Source: Actinomadura pelletieri DSM 43383 | GTDB lineage: Bacteria; Actinomycetota; Actinomycetes; Streptosporangiales; Streptosporangiaceae | NCBI RefSeq assembly: GCF_003634705.1 | Contig: NZ_RBWU01000007.1 | Coordinates: 186,001 to 250,000 of the forward strand | Direction: 5' to 3' | Length of the DNA: 64,000 nucleotides | Part shown: in pieces, positions 25,307-34,149 of the stretch | Layout of the letters: each line of letters starts with the position of its first letter | Position numbering within the stretch: position 1 is the first letter of the stretch | Translations under genes and position numbers: made by a program | The notes under the pieces: generated by a model | The model's database searches: none | Seen by the model: only the letters and a program-made list of their open reading frames with translations | What the model was told of the DNA's origin: nothing

Positions 25307-27013
25307 TCAGGCCGGCACCTCCTCGATCCGCGCGTGCCTCGGCAGCAGGAAGGTCGCCAGGAAGGTGAGCCCGAGAAGGCCGACCATGACCCACATCGTG
25401 ATCTTCATGGCGTCGCCGAAGCCGGTCCTGGCGGCGTGCTCGTCCGCGTCCGCGACCGCCGTCCGGACGGCGGTCGCCGATCGCGGCGCGGCGGCGGTCA
25501 CGGCCGTGACGTCCACCCGGAGCCGGTGGCAGGAGGCCGGGACGGCGGCGGCGTCCTCGGCGGTGGCGCGGTCGCGACCGCAGTCGCGGACGCCGGCCAC
25601 GATCCGGTCCTGCCACGCGGCGGGCACGGACGCGGCCGCGAGGTCCGCGCGGAGGGCGGCGGCACCGCCGTTCGCGGCGGTCGCCACCTGCCCGCCCAGC
25701 AGACCGAAGAAGATCGTTCCGAGGACGGCCGCGCCGAACGCGGCGCCGAGCTGCTGCACGGCGGTGAGCGTGCCGCCCGCCGATCCGGTCTCCTCCGGTT
25801 CGACGCCCGCGAGGACGATGTCGAACAACGGCCCCATCAGCAGCCCCATGCCGACACCGGTCACGGTCAGCGCCGGGGCGAGCTGCCACGGCGTCACGTC
25901 GACGCCCGCGTACCGGAGGGTAAGGGAGAACGCGGCGATTCCGACGGCCATGATCAGCGCGCCCGCGTGGATCACCGTGCGACCGAAGCGCTGGACGGCC
26001 TGCACCGCGCCGAACCCGAGGACGATGCCGACCGACCAGGGGATCTGTGAGAGGCCCGCCTTGAACGGCGAGTAGCCGAGCCCCATCTGGAAGAACAGGG
26101 ACAGCACCAGGCCGAGGCCCGCGACGGCGGAGAAGAACACCAGGCCGACGCCGAGGCCGCCGGTGAAGCCGCGCCTGCGGAACAGGCTCGGCACGATCAG
26201 CGGGTCGGCGCCGGCGCGCTGCCTGCGGATCTCGTACCGGGCGAACACCGCCCAGACGGCGAGCGACGCGGCCATCATCAGGAACGTCCAGGCGGGCCAG
26301 TCGTGTTCGCGGCCCTGGACGAGGGGGTAGATCAGCAGCCCGGCGCCGAGGGACGCGAGCGCCGCGCCGACGAGATCGAGCCGGGACGTGTGCTCGGCGC
26401 GTCCGGCGGGCAGCAGCCGCAGCCCGGCGAGGACGGTGGCGGCGCCGAGCGGCAGGTTGATCAGAAAGATCATGCGCCAGCCGGTACCGAACAGGTCGGC
26501 GTCGACCAGCCATCCGGCCAGCACCGGCCCGCCGACGGACGACAGCCCCATGACCGGCCCGAAGAGGCTGAACGCGGCGGCCATCTCCTTCGGCGCGAAC
26601 ATCTGCTTGATCATCCCGATGCCCTGCGGGAGCATCAGCGCGCCGAACAGCCCCTGGACTGCGCGGGCGCCGACGAGCATGCCGGGGGAGACGGCGACGC
26701 CGCACAGCAGTGAGCCGATCGTGAACCCGGCGGCGCCGACGAGGAACATCCGTCTGCGCCCGTACAGGTCGCCGAGGCGCCCGCCGGTGAGAAGACCGAT
26801 CGCCATGGCCAGGGTGTAGCCCGCGGCGAGCCACTGGACCGTGGCGGCGGAGCCGCCGATCTCGGCGCGGATCGTCGGGGCCGCGATGTTGGTGACCAAC
26901 GCGTCCAGCATGTCCATGACCTCGGCGGCGAGGATCACGAACAGGGCGGCCCAGCGCCGGCGGTACGGGGCCTTCGCCGCGCGCTCGGGAGTGGAGATCG
27001 ACGGCACGGTCAT
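25307..27013 (-). CDS. DHA2-family MFS drug exporter (14 TM)
   Basis: 568 residues with 14 predicted segments. Motif C-like region SSVGGPVLAGWLVD, motif A GGRLGDLYGRRRMF near residue 75 and DALVTNIAAPTIRAEIGGSAATVQWLAAGYTLA near 35 identify the EmrB/QacA (DHA2) branch of proton-driven multidrug exporters. A Cys-containing extracellular loop of about 70 residues before the last segment is longer than usual. GGAGTG precedes the ATG. The divergent TetR gene and the repeated operator-like sites between them indicate ligand-induced expression. Confidence 0.92.
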   Translation of the reverse strand: MTVPSISTPERAAKAPYRRRWAALFVILAAEVMDMLDALVTNIAAPTIRAEIGGSAATVQWLAAGYTLAMAIGLLTGGRLGDLYGRRRMFLVGAAGFTIGSLLCGVAVSPGMLVGARAVQGLFGALMLPQGIGMIKQMFAPKEMAAAFSLFGPVMGLSSVGGPVLAGWLVDADLFGTGWRMIFLINLPLGAATVLAGLRLLPAGRAEHTSRLDLVGAALASLGAGLLIYPLVQGREHDWPAWTFLMMAASLAVWAVFARYEIRRQRAGADPLIVPSLFRRRGFTGGLGVGLVFFSAVAGLGLVLSLFFQMGLGYSPFKAGLSQIPWSVGIVLGFGAVQAVQRFGRTVIHAGALIMAVGIAAFSLTLRYAGVDVTPWQLAPALTVTGVGMGLLMGPLFDIVLAGVEPEETGSAGGTLTAVQQLGAAFGAAVLGTIFFGLLGGQVATAANGGAAALRADLAAASVPAAWQDRIVAGVRDCGRDRATAEDAAAVPASCHRLRVDVTAVTAAAPRSATAVRTAVADADEHAARTGFGDAMKITMWVMVGLLGLTFLATFLLPRHARIEEVPA

Positions 27014-27024
27014 GAGCACTCCAA

Positions 27025-27092
27025 GAACAGTGTTCGTTAGGTACGAACGCTGTTCTAAACTAAGAACAGTGTTCGCGTCAAGTACGCTGTTC
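27025..27092. promoter_or_regulatory. Cluster of operator-like inverted repeats (TetR sites)
   Basis: Site 1 (27025-27055) is a 13-bp inverted repeat, GAACAGTGTTCGT and ACGAACGCTGTTC, with five bases between arms and one mismatch. Site 2 (27064-27092) repeats GAACAGTGTTCG followed by CGCTGTTCG. The half-site GAACA(N)TGTTC is itself palindromic. The sites fill the gap between the exporter and TetR starts, so one regulator could repress both genes. Confidence 0.75.
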
Positions 27093-27136
27093 GCGAGGTC
27101 TGTCGAGATGGGGATGAGGACCGGAGGGACTCCGAC

Positions 27137-27871
27137 GTGGCCACCGAACGCCTGGACATGCCGACGCCGCCCGGACGCAAGCCCCGCAGGGCGGCGCCTC
27201 CGCGGCAGCCGCTCAGCCGGGACGTGATCGTCGCCACCGCGATCCGTGTCCTGGACGCCGAGGGCCTCGACGCGGTCACCATGCGCCGCGTCGCCCAGGA
27301 GCTCGACACGGGCGCGGCCTCCCTCTACGCCCATGTCTCGGGCAAGGACGAGCTGTACGAGCTGATGCTCGACCACGTCGCCGGGGAGATCGCGATCCCC
27401 GTCACCGACGCCGCGCGCTGGCAGGAGCAGTTGAAGGCGCTGGCCAAGGAGATCCGTCGCGTCTACCTCTCGCACAACGACATCGCGAAGGTCTCGATGG
27501 GACTGATCCCCACCGCGCCCAACCTGCTCCGCGTCGCCGAGGCGCAGCTCGCCCTCATGCGGGCGGGCGGTGTCCCGCCGCGGATCGCCGCGCTCGCCGT
27601 CGACGCCCTCGGCAGGTACGTCGACGCCGACGCGATCGAGGGCGTGGTCTACTCGGCCAAGCTCAGCGGCGGCGAGGACGCGTGGGAGCGGTTCCGCCGC
27701 TACATCGACGAGATCCGCGCGTACTTCGCGGCCCTGCCCACGGACCGGTACCCGAACATCGTCGCGATGTCGGACGAACTGACCGCCGATGCGGGCGACG
27801 CGCGCTTCGAGGTCGGCATCGACATCTTCATCCGCGGCATCGCCTCCTACGCCGCGCCTCCGTCCTCCTGA
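27137..27871 (+). CDS. TetR-family repressor (TetR_C type) of the adjacent exporter
   Basis: 244 residues. A 25-residue basic, Pro-rich leader precedes the HTH (about 30-75: SRDVIVATAIRVLDAEGLDAVTMRRVAQELDTGAASLYAHVSGKDEL), with recognition helix near ASLYAHV, then an all-helical ligand domain. The VTMRRVAQELDTGAASLYAH form is typical of the TetR_C subgroup that controls drug exporters. GGAGGG is nine bases before the GTG. It is divergent from the DHA2 exporter across the GAACA-TGTTC sites. It ends 24 bases from the convergent PARG-like gene. Confidence 0.9.
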   Translation: MATERLDMPTPPGRKPRRAAPPRQPLSRDVIVATAIRVLDAEGLDAVTMRRVAQELDTGAASLYAHVSGKDELYELMLDHVAGEIAIPVTDAARWQEQLKALAKEIRRVYLSHNDIAKVSMGLIPTAPNLLRVAEAQLALMRAGGVPPRIAALAVDALGRYVDADAIEGVVYSAKLSGGEDAWERFRRYIDEIRAYFAALPTDRYPNIVAMSDELTADAGDARFEVGIDIFIRGIASYAAPPSS

Positions 27872-27895
27872 GCGAGGACGAAGGCTCCACAAGTT

Positions 27896-28726
27896 CTAGC
27901 CGAAGACGGTCTGGAAGGCGGTGTGCCTGGGGGCGCCCTCGGCGGTGTCCCAGACCGCGAAGACGACGTGCTCGAACCGGTCGGCGAACTCCCCGCCCGG
28001 ACGCAGCAACCCCGCGAACACCTCCGCGACTTCGCGCGGGTCGTTGCGGAAGACGCCGCAGCCCCAGGCGCCGAGGACCAGCCGCCGGTGCCCGTTGACC
28101 AGCGCCACGGCGAGGACCTTGCGGGCGCGCCGTGCGAGCACGTCCCGGATGCGTTCCAGTTTGGCGGCGTCACGGATCGCGCCGCGATTAGGGGCGGGAG
28201 AGGTCACGAACGCGACGCCGTACGGTTCTTCGAGCAGCCCGCCCGCATCGTCGCGGAAGACCGGCACGTCCGGCGAGTAGATCATGTGGTCGCTGTAGAG
28301 AAGGTCGCCCTGCGCGCGGTGGAAGTCGTAGAACTCCCTGGCCGAACGCAGTGACGCGTACAGTCCGAACGATCGGGCCAGCCCTTCCTCCTGCGCGTGC
28401 GCCCCGTTCAGGAACCCGCCACCCGGGTTCTTCGCGGAGGCGAAGTTCAGCGCGAACGGAATGGTGCCGGGTCCGCACAGGCGGCGGGCGGCGGCCAGAG
28501 TGGTCTCTTCGGTGACCTCGATGCGCGTTCTGGTGGTGGGGTCGGCCGCGGGCAGGTTCTCCAGCAGGTCGTCCAGTTCGTCCGGACGGTAGAGGGTGGT
28601 GTCACGGACCGTTCGGGCCAGGTCGTCGGCGATCGGTACCGTGCGGCCGGACGGAGCGACATAGTCGCCGCGGTCGAGAATGGCCACGGTCATCTGTGCC
28701 GTCTGTCGGCGGGGGTGTCTGCTCAT
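27896..28726 (-). CDS. PARG-like macrodomain protein (TIGR02452 family)
   Basis: 276 residues. The poly(ADP-ribose) glycohydrolase signature GGG-x7-QEE is intact in FASAKNPGGGFLNGAHAQEEGLARS (near 95-115), and the second macrodomain loop is LGAWGCGVFRNDP near 215. Bacterial members remove ADP-ribose from targets, including poly-ADP-ribose chains. The start is an ATG with weak ribosome site; an in-frame alternative lies further upstream. It is divergent from hen1-pnkp, 107 bases apart, so the three could share regulation. No ADP-ribosyltransferase is in the window. Confidence 0.88.
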   Translation of the reverse strand: MSRHPRRQTAQMTVAILDRGDYVAPSGRTVPIADDLARTVRDTTLYRPDELDDLLENLPAADPTTRTRIEVTEETTLAAARRLCGPGTIPFALNFASAKNPGGGFLNGAHAQEEGLARSFGLYASLRSAREFYDFHRAQGDLLYSDHMIYSPDVPVFRDDAGGLLEEPYGVAFVTSPAPNRGAIRDAAKLERIRDVLARRARKVLAVALVNGHRRLVLGAWGCGVFRNDPREVAEVFAGLLRPGGEFADRFEHVVFAVWDTAEGAPRHTAFQTVFG

Positions 28727-28833
28727 ATCGCTTCGGATTCTGGAGACATGCAGGGGGCCGGGGCAAACCATTTCGACGGTCGGGCGAAAAAACCGATGTG
28801 GAGTGTTCGTTCCGGTCCGCCACACTTGTCGGC

Positions 28834-30243
28834 GTGCTTCTGACGATCGCGACGACCATGAGCCGGGCCACCGAACTGGGTTTCCTCCTTCACAAGCATC
28901 CAGGCAGGGTGCAGAAGTTCGAGCAGTCCTTCGGCACGGCTCACGTCTTCTACCCCGACGCGGACGAACGGCGCTGCACGGCCGCGCTGTTGCTTGATGT
29001 CGATCCGGTCGAACTCGTGCGCACGCGTGGTCGAGGCACGCCGGACTTCTCCCTCGGCCAGTACGTCAACGACCGTCCGTACGCGGCGTCGTCGCTGCTG
29101 GCGTCCGCGATGGCGAACGTGTACCGCACGGCCATGCGGGGACGATGCGACCCACGCCCTGAACTGGCGGAGACACCGATCCCGCTCGAAATCGTCCTTC
29201 CGGCCCTTCCTTGCCGTGGCGGCCCTGGGCAGGCTGAACGGTTCTTCGCGCCGCTGGGCTGGGACGTGTCGGCCGTACCGGTCCCGCTCGACCCGGAGTT
29301 CGACGAATGGGGTGACTCCCGCTACGTGACGCTCACGCTCACCGGGACGTTGCGCCTGGCCGACGCGCTCAACCAGCTGTACGTGCTGCTGCCCGTCCTG
29401 GACGACGCCAAGCACTACTGGATGGCACCCGACGAGGTCGACAAGCTCATCCGGGCCGGGGAGGGCTGGCTCGCCACGCACCCCGACCGTGGAGCCATCA
29501 CACGCCGCTATCTGGCCAACCGGCGTGGTCTCGTCCGGACCGCGCTGGGTCGTCTCGCCGATGCCGACGAAGCGACAGAGGAGACACTCGACCCCGTCCA
29601 GGTAGAGGAGGAGCCCATACCTGAGGACGGCGAGGAACAGGCCGTGTCGCTCGCCGAACACCGTCTCCGCTCGGTCGTGCAGGCCCTGCACGACGAGAAC
29701 GCCCGTCGGGTCATCGACCTCGGCTGCGGAACGGGGAAACTGCTCTCGCGGCTCGCCAAGGACGAATTCTTCAGCGAGATATCCGGCGCGGACGTGTCGC
29801 ACCGTGCGCTGTCCCATGCCTGGCGGCGCCTCCGCTGGGACCAGCCGCGCCGCCCGGACGACCGTGTCAAGGACGTCTTCCAGAGCGCGCTCACCTACAC
29901 CGACGAACGGTTCCGCGGCTACGAGGCGGCCGTGCTGATGGAGGTCGTCGAGCACATCGACCCGCCGCGCCTTCCGGCCGTGGAGCGGGTCGTGTTCGGA
30001 GACGCCAGGCCGCGCGTCGTGGTGGTGACGACCCCGAACTCCGAGCACAACGTCCGCTACGAGGGGCTGGCGCCGGGGGCGATGCGCCACTCCGACCACC
30101 GATTCGAATGGACGCGCGCCGAGTTCCGCGCGTGGGCCGAGGGGGTCGCCGCCGCGCACGGCTACCGCGTCCGGTACGTGCCCGTCGGCGCCGACGATCC
30201 CGAGGTCGGCGCGCCGACGCAGATGGGGGTGTTCACCCGATGA
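28834..30243 (+). CDS. hen1: Hen1 3'-terminal RNA ribose 2'-O-methyltransferase
   Basis: 469 residues. The bacterial Hen1 N-terminal domain covers about 1-240 and the methyltransferase about 255-465. SAM motif RVIDLGCGTGKLLSRL is near 290. The Mn2+-binding MEVVEHIDPPRL near 370 supplies Glu, Glu and His, and MRHSDHRFEWTRAEF near 412 the remaining His. Hen1 methylates the 2'-OH at a cleaved RNA 3' end before Pnkp seals it, so the repaired tRNA resists re-cleavage. The GTG start is chosen because homologues begin there. The pnkp ATG overlaps its stop (ATGA). Confidence 0.95.
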   Translation: MLLTIATTMSRATELGFLLHKHPGRVQKFEQSFGTAHVFYPDADERRCTAALLLDVDPVELVRTRGRGTPDFSLGQYVNDRPYAASSLLASAMANVYRTAMRGRCDPRPELAETPIPLEIVLPALPCRGGPGQAERFFAPLGWDVSAVPVPLDPEFDEWGDSRYVTLTLTGTLRLADALNQLYVLLPVLDDAKHYWMAPDEVDKLIRAGEGWLATHPDRGAITRRYLANRRGLVRTALGRLADADEATEETLDPVQVEEEPIPEDGEEQAVSLAEHRLRSVVQALHDENARRVIDLGCGTGKLLSRLAKDEFFSEISGADVSHRALSHAWRRLRWDQPRRPDDRVKDVFQSALTYTDERFRGYEAAVLMEVVEHIDPPRLPAVERVVFGDARPRVVVVTTPNSEHNVRYEGLAPGAMRHSDHRFEWTRAEFRAWAEGVAAAHGYRVRYVPVGADDPEVGAPTQMGVFTR

Positions 30244-32792
30244 CCGAGGTCAAGATCCCGGAGATGGGGCTCGTCGTGCTGGTCGGCGTGACCGGCTCCG
30301 GCAAGTCGCATTTCGCGCGCAAGCACTTCAAAGCGACGCAGATCGTCTCGTCCGACTTCTGCCGCGGCGTCGTGTCGGACGACGAGAACGACCAGTCGGC
30401 GACCGGCGACGCGTTCGACCTGCTGCACTACATCGTCGCCAAGCGGTTGCGCCGCGGCCTGCTGACCGTGGTCGACGCGACCAACGTGCAGAGCGCGTCG
30501 CGGCAGTCGCTGCTGCGGATCGCCAAGGAACACGACGTGATGTCGGTCGCGATCGTGCTGGACGTCCCTGAGAGCGTCGCTGCGGAACGTAACGCCGTCC
30601 GCCCCGACCGGGACCTGCCCCCGCACGTCATTCCGCGTCAGCGGCGCGAACTGCGGCGCGGGATGCGTTCGCTGGCGCGCGAGTTCCGGCGCTGCCACGT
30701 GCTGACCGGGGTCGCGGAGATCGACGCCGCGACGATCACCTACGAGAAGTCGTGGAACGACCGTCGTGACCTGACCGGGCCGTTCGACATCGTCGGTGAC
30801 GTGCACGGCTGCCGGGCCGAACTGGAGGACCTCCTCACCGACCTCGGCTACGAGATCGACCGGGACGCGCGGGGACGCGCGACCGGCGCGAGCCATCCCG
30901 GCGGGCGCACCGCCGTGTTCGTCGGCGATCTCGTCGACCGCGGACCGGACACGCCGGGCGTCCTGCGTCTGGTGATGGGGATGGTGGCGGCCGGGGACGC
31001 GCTCTGCGTCTCGGGCAACCACGAGGCGAAACTCGTGCGCGCTCTCCGCGGACGCAAGGTACGGGTCGCGCACGGGCTGGCCGAGTCGCTGGAACAGCTC
31101 CACGCCGAGCCGGACGAGTTCCGCGACGAGGTCCTGCGCTACATGGACGGCCTCATCAGCCACTACGTCCTGGACGAGGGCCGTCTCGTCGTGGCCCACG
31201 CCGGGCTGAAGGAGGAGTATCACGGTCGTGCGTCCGGACGTGTCCGGTCCTTCGCGCTCTACGGCGACACCACCGGCGAGACCGACGAGTACGGGCTGCC
31301 CGTCCGCTACCCGTGGGCGCGCGACTACCGGGGCAAGGCCATGGTCGTCTACGGGCACACGCCCGTCCCCGAAGCGGAATGGGTCAACAACACGATCTGC
31401 CTGGACACCGGCGTCGTTTTCGGCGGGAAACTGACCGCGCTGCGTTACCCCGAGCGTGAGCTGGCGTCCGTTCCCGCGCGGCAGGTCTGGTACGAGCCGA
31501 CCCGTCCCCTGGACGCGCCGCCCACCACCGCCGGTGGCCGCAGGGAGACCGACGTCCTCAAAATCGAGGACGTGCTCGGCGCGGGCGGCGTCGAGACCCG
31601 CCTGATGGGCCGCGTCGCCGTCCGCGAGGAGAACGCGCTGGCCGCGCTGGAGGTGATGAGCCGGTTCGCCGTCGACCCGCGCTGGCTCGTCTACCTGCCG
31701 CCCACCATGGCGCCCGCCGCGACGTCGCACCTGCCCGGATACCTGGAGCACCCCGCCGAGGCGCTCGCCGCGTACCGGGACGGCGGCGTGGCCCGCGTCG
31801 TGTGCGAGGAGAAGCACATGGGCTCCCGGGCCGTGGTCGTCGTGTGCCGGGACGCGTCGACGGCGGCCGACCGATTCGGTGTGGACGACGGAACGACCGG
31901 CGCCGTCTACACCCGAACCGGACGTTCCTTCTTCCGCGACCCTGCCCGCACGACCGAGGTACTGGACCGGCTTCGCGCCGCGATCGGCGCGGCAGGGCTC
32001 TGGGACGAACTCGATACCGGATGGCTCGTCCTCGACGGTGAGCTGCTGCCGTGGTCGGCCAAGGCCATGGAACTCATCCGCACGCAGTACGCGGCGACCG
32101 GCGCGGCCGCCCGCGCCTCCCTGCCGATGGCGTCCGACCTGCTCGCACGCGCGGAGGGACGCGGTCTCGACCTCGGTGGGCTCCGCGCGCACATCGACCG
32201 GCGCGCCGCCAACGCGGCCCGCTTCCGCGACGCCTACGCACGCTACTGCTGGACGGTCGACGGTCTCACCGGCCTCCGGTACGCGCCGTTCCAGATCCTC
32301 GCGGGGGAGGGCCGTTCCTGGGCCGTCGCCCGCGACCACGAATGGCACATGACCGTGGCCGGACGGCTCGCCGACCACGACCCGACCGGATTCGTCCAGC
32401 GAACGGGTTCGGTGACCGTCGACCTGAACTCGCCGGAGTCGGAGACCGCCGTCACCGAGTGGTGGGAGAAGCTCACCGCGGCGGGCGGCGAGGGCATGGT
32501 CGTCAAGCCGCTGGGCCCGTACCCGGACGACCGCCGCGTCCAGCCGGGCGTCAAATGCCGCGGACCGGAGTATCTGCGCATCATCTACGGCCCGGACTAC
32601 CGCGAACCGGAGAACCTCGACCGGCTGCGCGGCCGGTCGCTCGGCCGCAAACGCTCGCTGGCGACGCGGGAACACGCGCTCGGTGTGGAGGCGCTCGACC
32701 GGCTCACCGGCGGGGAACCGCTGTGGCGGATCCACCAGGCGGTGTTCGCCGTCCTGGCACTGGAATCAGAGCCGGTCGACCCGCGCCTGTAG
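30240..32792 (+). CDS. pnkp: Pnkp polynucleotide kinase-phosphatase-ligase
   Basis: 850 residues with three modules. The 5'-kinase P-loop is GVTGSGKS at 16-23. The metallophosphatase (about 180-430) has GDVHGC with Asp187/His189, GDLVDRG, GNHEAK and HAGLKEEYHGR. The C-terminal adenylyltransferase/ligase module has EEKHMGSR, with Lys525 as the AMP-accepting residue, and a motif V-like VVKPLGPY. It heals and, with Hen1, seals tRNAs cut by ribotoxins. Translationally coupled to hen1. All catalytic signatures appear intact. A hairpin terminator starts 10 bases after the stop. Confidence 0.96.
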   Translation: MTEVKIPEMGLVVLVGVTGSGKSHFARKHFKATQIVSSDFCRGVVSDDENDQSATGDAFDLLHYIVAKRLRRGLLTVVDATNVQSASRQSLLRIAKEHDVMSVAIVLDVPESVAAERNAVRPDRDLPPHVIPRQRRELRRGMRSLAREFRRCHVLTGVAEIDAATITYEKSWNDRRDLTGPFDIVGDVHGCRAELEDLLTDLGYEIDRDARGRATGASHPGGRTAVFVGDLVDRGPDTPGVLRLVMGMVAAGDALCVSGNHEAKLVRALRGRKVRVAHGLAESLEQLHAEPDEFRDEVLRYMDGLISHYVLDEGRLVVAHAGLKEEYHGRASGRVRSFALYGDTTGETDEYGLPVRYPWARDYRGKAMVVYGHTPVPEAEWVNNTICLDTGVVFGGKLTALRYPERELASVPARQVWYEPTRPLDAPPTTAGGRRETDVLKIEDVLGAGGVETRLMGRVAVREENALAALEVMSRFAVDPRWLVYLPPTMAPAATSHLPGYLEHPAEALAAYRDGGVARVVCEEKHMGSRAVVVVCRDASTAADRFGVDDGTTGAVYTRTGRSFFRDPARTTEVLDRLRAAIGAAGLWDELDTGWLVLDGELLPWSAKAMELIRTQYAATGAAARASLPMASDLLARAEGRGLDLGGLRAHIDRRAANAARFRDAYARYCWTVDGLTGLRYAPFQILAGEGRSWAVARDHEWHMTVAGRLADHDPTGFVQRTGSVTVDLNSPESETAVTEWWEKLTAAGGEGMVVKPLGPYPDDRRVQPGVKCRGPEYLRIIYGPDYREPENLDRLRGRSLGRKRSLATREHALGVEALDRLTGGEPLWRIHQAVFAVLALESEPVDPRL

Positions 32793-32801
32793 TAGACGTA
32801 G

Positions 32802-32830
32802 GGCCCGCCCCGGCGAATGAGGGGCGGGCC
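32802..32830. terminator. Hairpin terminator between pnkp and the zinc-ribbon gene
   Basis: Ten perfect pairs (GGCCCGCCCC at 32802-32811, complement at 32821-32830) with a nine-base loop, between two convergent genes. No T-run. Confidence 0.72.
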
Positions 32831-32868
32831 GTACCAATCCGTCACCCGGTCGGCTCGGGAAGAGCCGC

Positions 32869-33138
32869 TCAGGTGGAGAACAGCATGTGGAAGACGCTCC
32901 CGCCGTAAGGGCGGTGGTGGGTGCGCCCGTGGTGATGATGGTGCACCTGAGCCGCAGGAGCCTGCCATCCCGGCCCTGCGGCGGGCGGCGGGGCCGCCCG
33001 GTACTGCGACTCCACCTGTGCCAGAGCCTCGAGCTCGCCATAGTCGAGGAAGATGCCCCGGCAACTGTCACACTGTTCGATGTGGACGCCGCTACGCGTG
33101 TAGGTCCGCATCACGCCACGACACTTAGGGCAGTGCAT
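32869..33138 (-). CDS. zf-TFIIB-type zinc-ribbon protein
   Basis: 89 residues. Two CxxC knuckles, MHCPKCRG and IEQCDSCRGIFLDYGELE, form the zf-TFIIB domain (residues 1-45). A disordered Pro/Gln/Ala stretch follows, then a His-rich stretch (VHHHHHGRTHHRP) and a hydrophobic end. The family is widespread and uncharacterised; the His run suggests extra metal binding. GGGAAGG lies a few bases before the ATG. It converges on pnkp. Confidence 0.88.
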   Translation of the reverse strand: MHCPKCRGVMRTYTRSGVHIEQCDSCRGIFLDYGELEALAQVESQYRAAPPPAAGPGWQAPAAQVHHHHHGRTHHRPYGGSVFHMLFST

Positions 33139-33205
33139 CGCCTTCCCATCCTTCCATTACGGATCCCCAGGTAGAGGTCAAATGTAGGGCAGGTCACGCG
33201 CCACG

Positions 33206-34144
33206 TCATGCCGCGTCCCCCGCCCTCGATATCCTGCCGCAGGCATCGATCATCGCCTGCTCCGGCCCGTCGAGCGGCCGGTTCCCCCTTTCCGCGGATA
33301 TGACGCACGTGGCGGCGATCTGGATCGCCAGACTTCGCGCGGGTACGTCCAGGGTCGTCCAGGGGTCGCCGCCGGCGGGGACGGCCGGACCGCCCGCGTC
33401 CGTGTACGCGTCCAGGAAACGGCCCCAGTCATCGGGATGCAGGACCCCCGCCGAGTAGAGCGCGGCCGGACGCGCGAGGTCCCACACCGGGTCGCCGACG
33501 CCGAGGTCCTCGATGTCGATGAGCCGCCACCGTCCGTCCGGCGCGCGGACCATCTGCCCGAGATGCCAGTCGCCGTGGATGAGGCGCTCCGGCGCCCCGG
33601 GCGGTTCTTCGCCTTCGCCGCGAATCCAGGCGGGGAGGGTCGCGAACGCGTGCCGCACCACATCCGCCGCGGGACCGTGACCCAGCTCAGAGACCCGGCG
33701 CGCCACACGGGTGGGACGTCCCCAGGACGGCGCGTCCACCGGGACGGGCGTCGAATGGAGCGCCGCCAGAAGCCGCGCACCCTCTTCCCAGGGCGGGTCC
33801 TGGCGCGGATCCACCGGTTCACCGTACGGGGAGACGGTTACCGTTCGTCCGTCGACGTCGAGCGGCGGCCGCAGCGGACCGACCAGGACGTCCGGCACGG
33901 TGACCGCCACCCGTATCCGTTCGAGGAACACGGCGCCGTGCTCGCGGTCGGCCTGATGCGCCTTCACGGCCACGTCCCCTACACGCACCACCAGAACGCC
34001 GTGCCGGTCGTACAGCGTCTCCGGCTCGGCGGACGCGGAGGACACGGACGCCGAGTCACGCCCGATCTCAACGAGGCGGGCGAACAGGCTCGACTGGACG
34101 GTCTCGGTGTGCACCCGGACAGTCAACCATTCGCGCGCGTCCAT
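33206..34144 (-). CDS. Aminoglycoside phosphotransferase-fold (APH) family kinase
   Basis: 312 residues with the APH/choline-kinase fold. The catalytic loop is LIHGDWHLGQM (Brenner motif) near 190, and the metal-binding segment LIDIEDLGVGDPVWDLARPA follows near 210. The N-lobe Lys is in DVAVKAHQ near 60. Members phosphorylate aminoglycosides, homoserine, choline or other small metabolites; the substrate cannot be inferred. Its ATG is five bases after the acyl-CoA ligase stop, so the two are co-transcribed. Resistance should not be assumed. Confidence 0.85.
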   Translation of the reverse strand: MDAREWLTVRVHTETVQSSLFARLVEIGRDSASVSSASAEPETLYDRHGVLVVRVGDVAVKAHQADREHGAVFLERIRVAVTVPDVLVGPLRPPLDVDGRTVTVSPYGEPVDPRQDPPWEEGARLLAALHSTPVPVDAPSWGRPTRVARRVSELGHGPAADVVRHAFATLPAWIRGEGEEPPGAPERLIHGDWHLGQMVRAPDGRWRLIDIEDLGVGDPVWDLARPAALYSAGVLHPDDWGRFLDAYTDAGGPAVPAGGDPWTTLDVPARSLAIQIAATCVISAERGNRPLDGPEQAMIDACGRISRAGDAA

Positions 34145-34149
34145 TCCGA

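Noticed and set aside
33206..34144. Aminoglycoside resistance gene
   Set aside because: The fold is APH-like, but members act on many metabolites and the neighbour is an acyl-CoA ligase; no drug specificity can be claimed.
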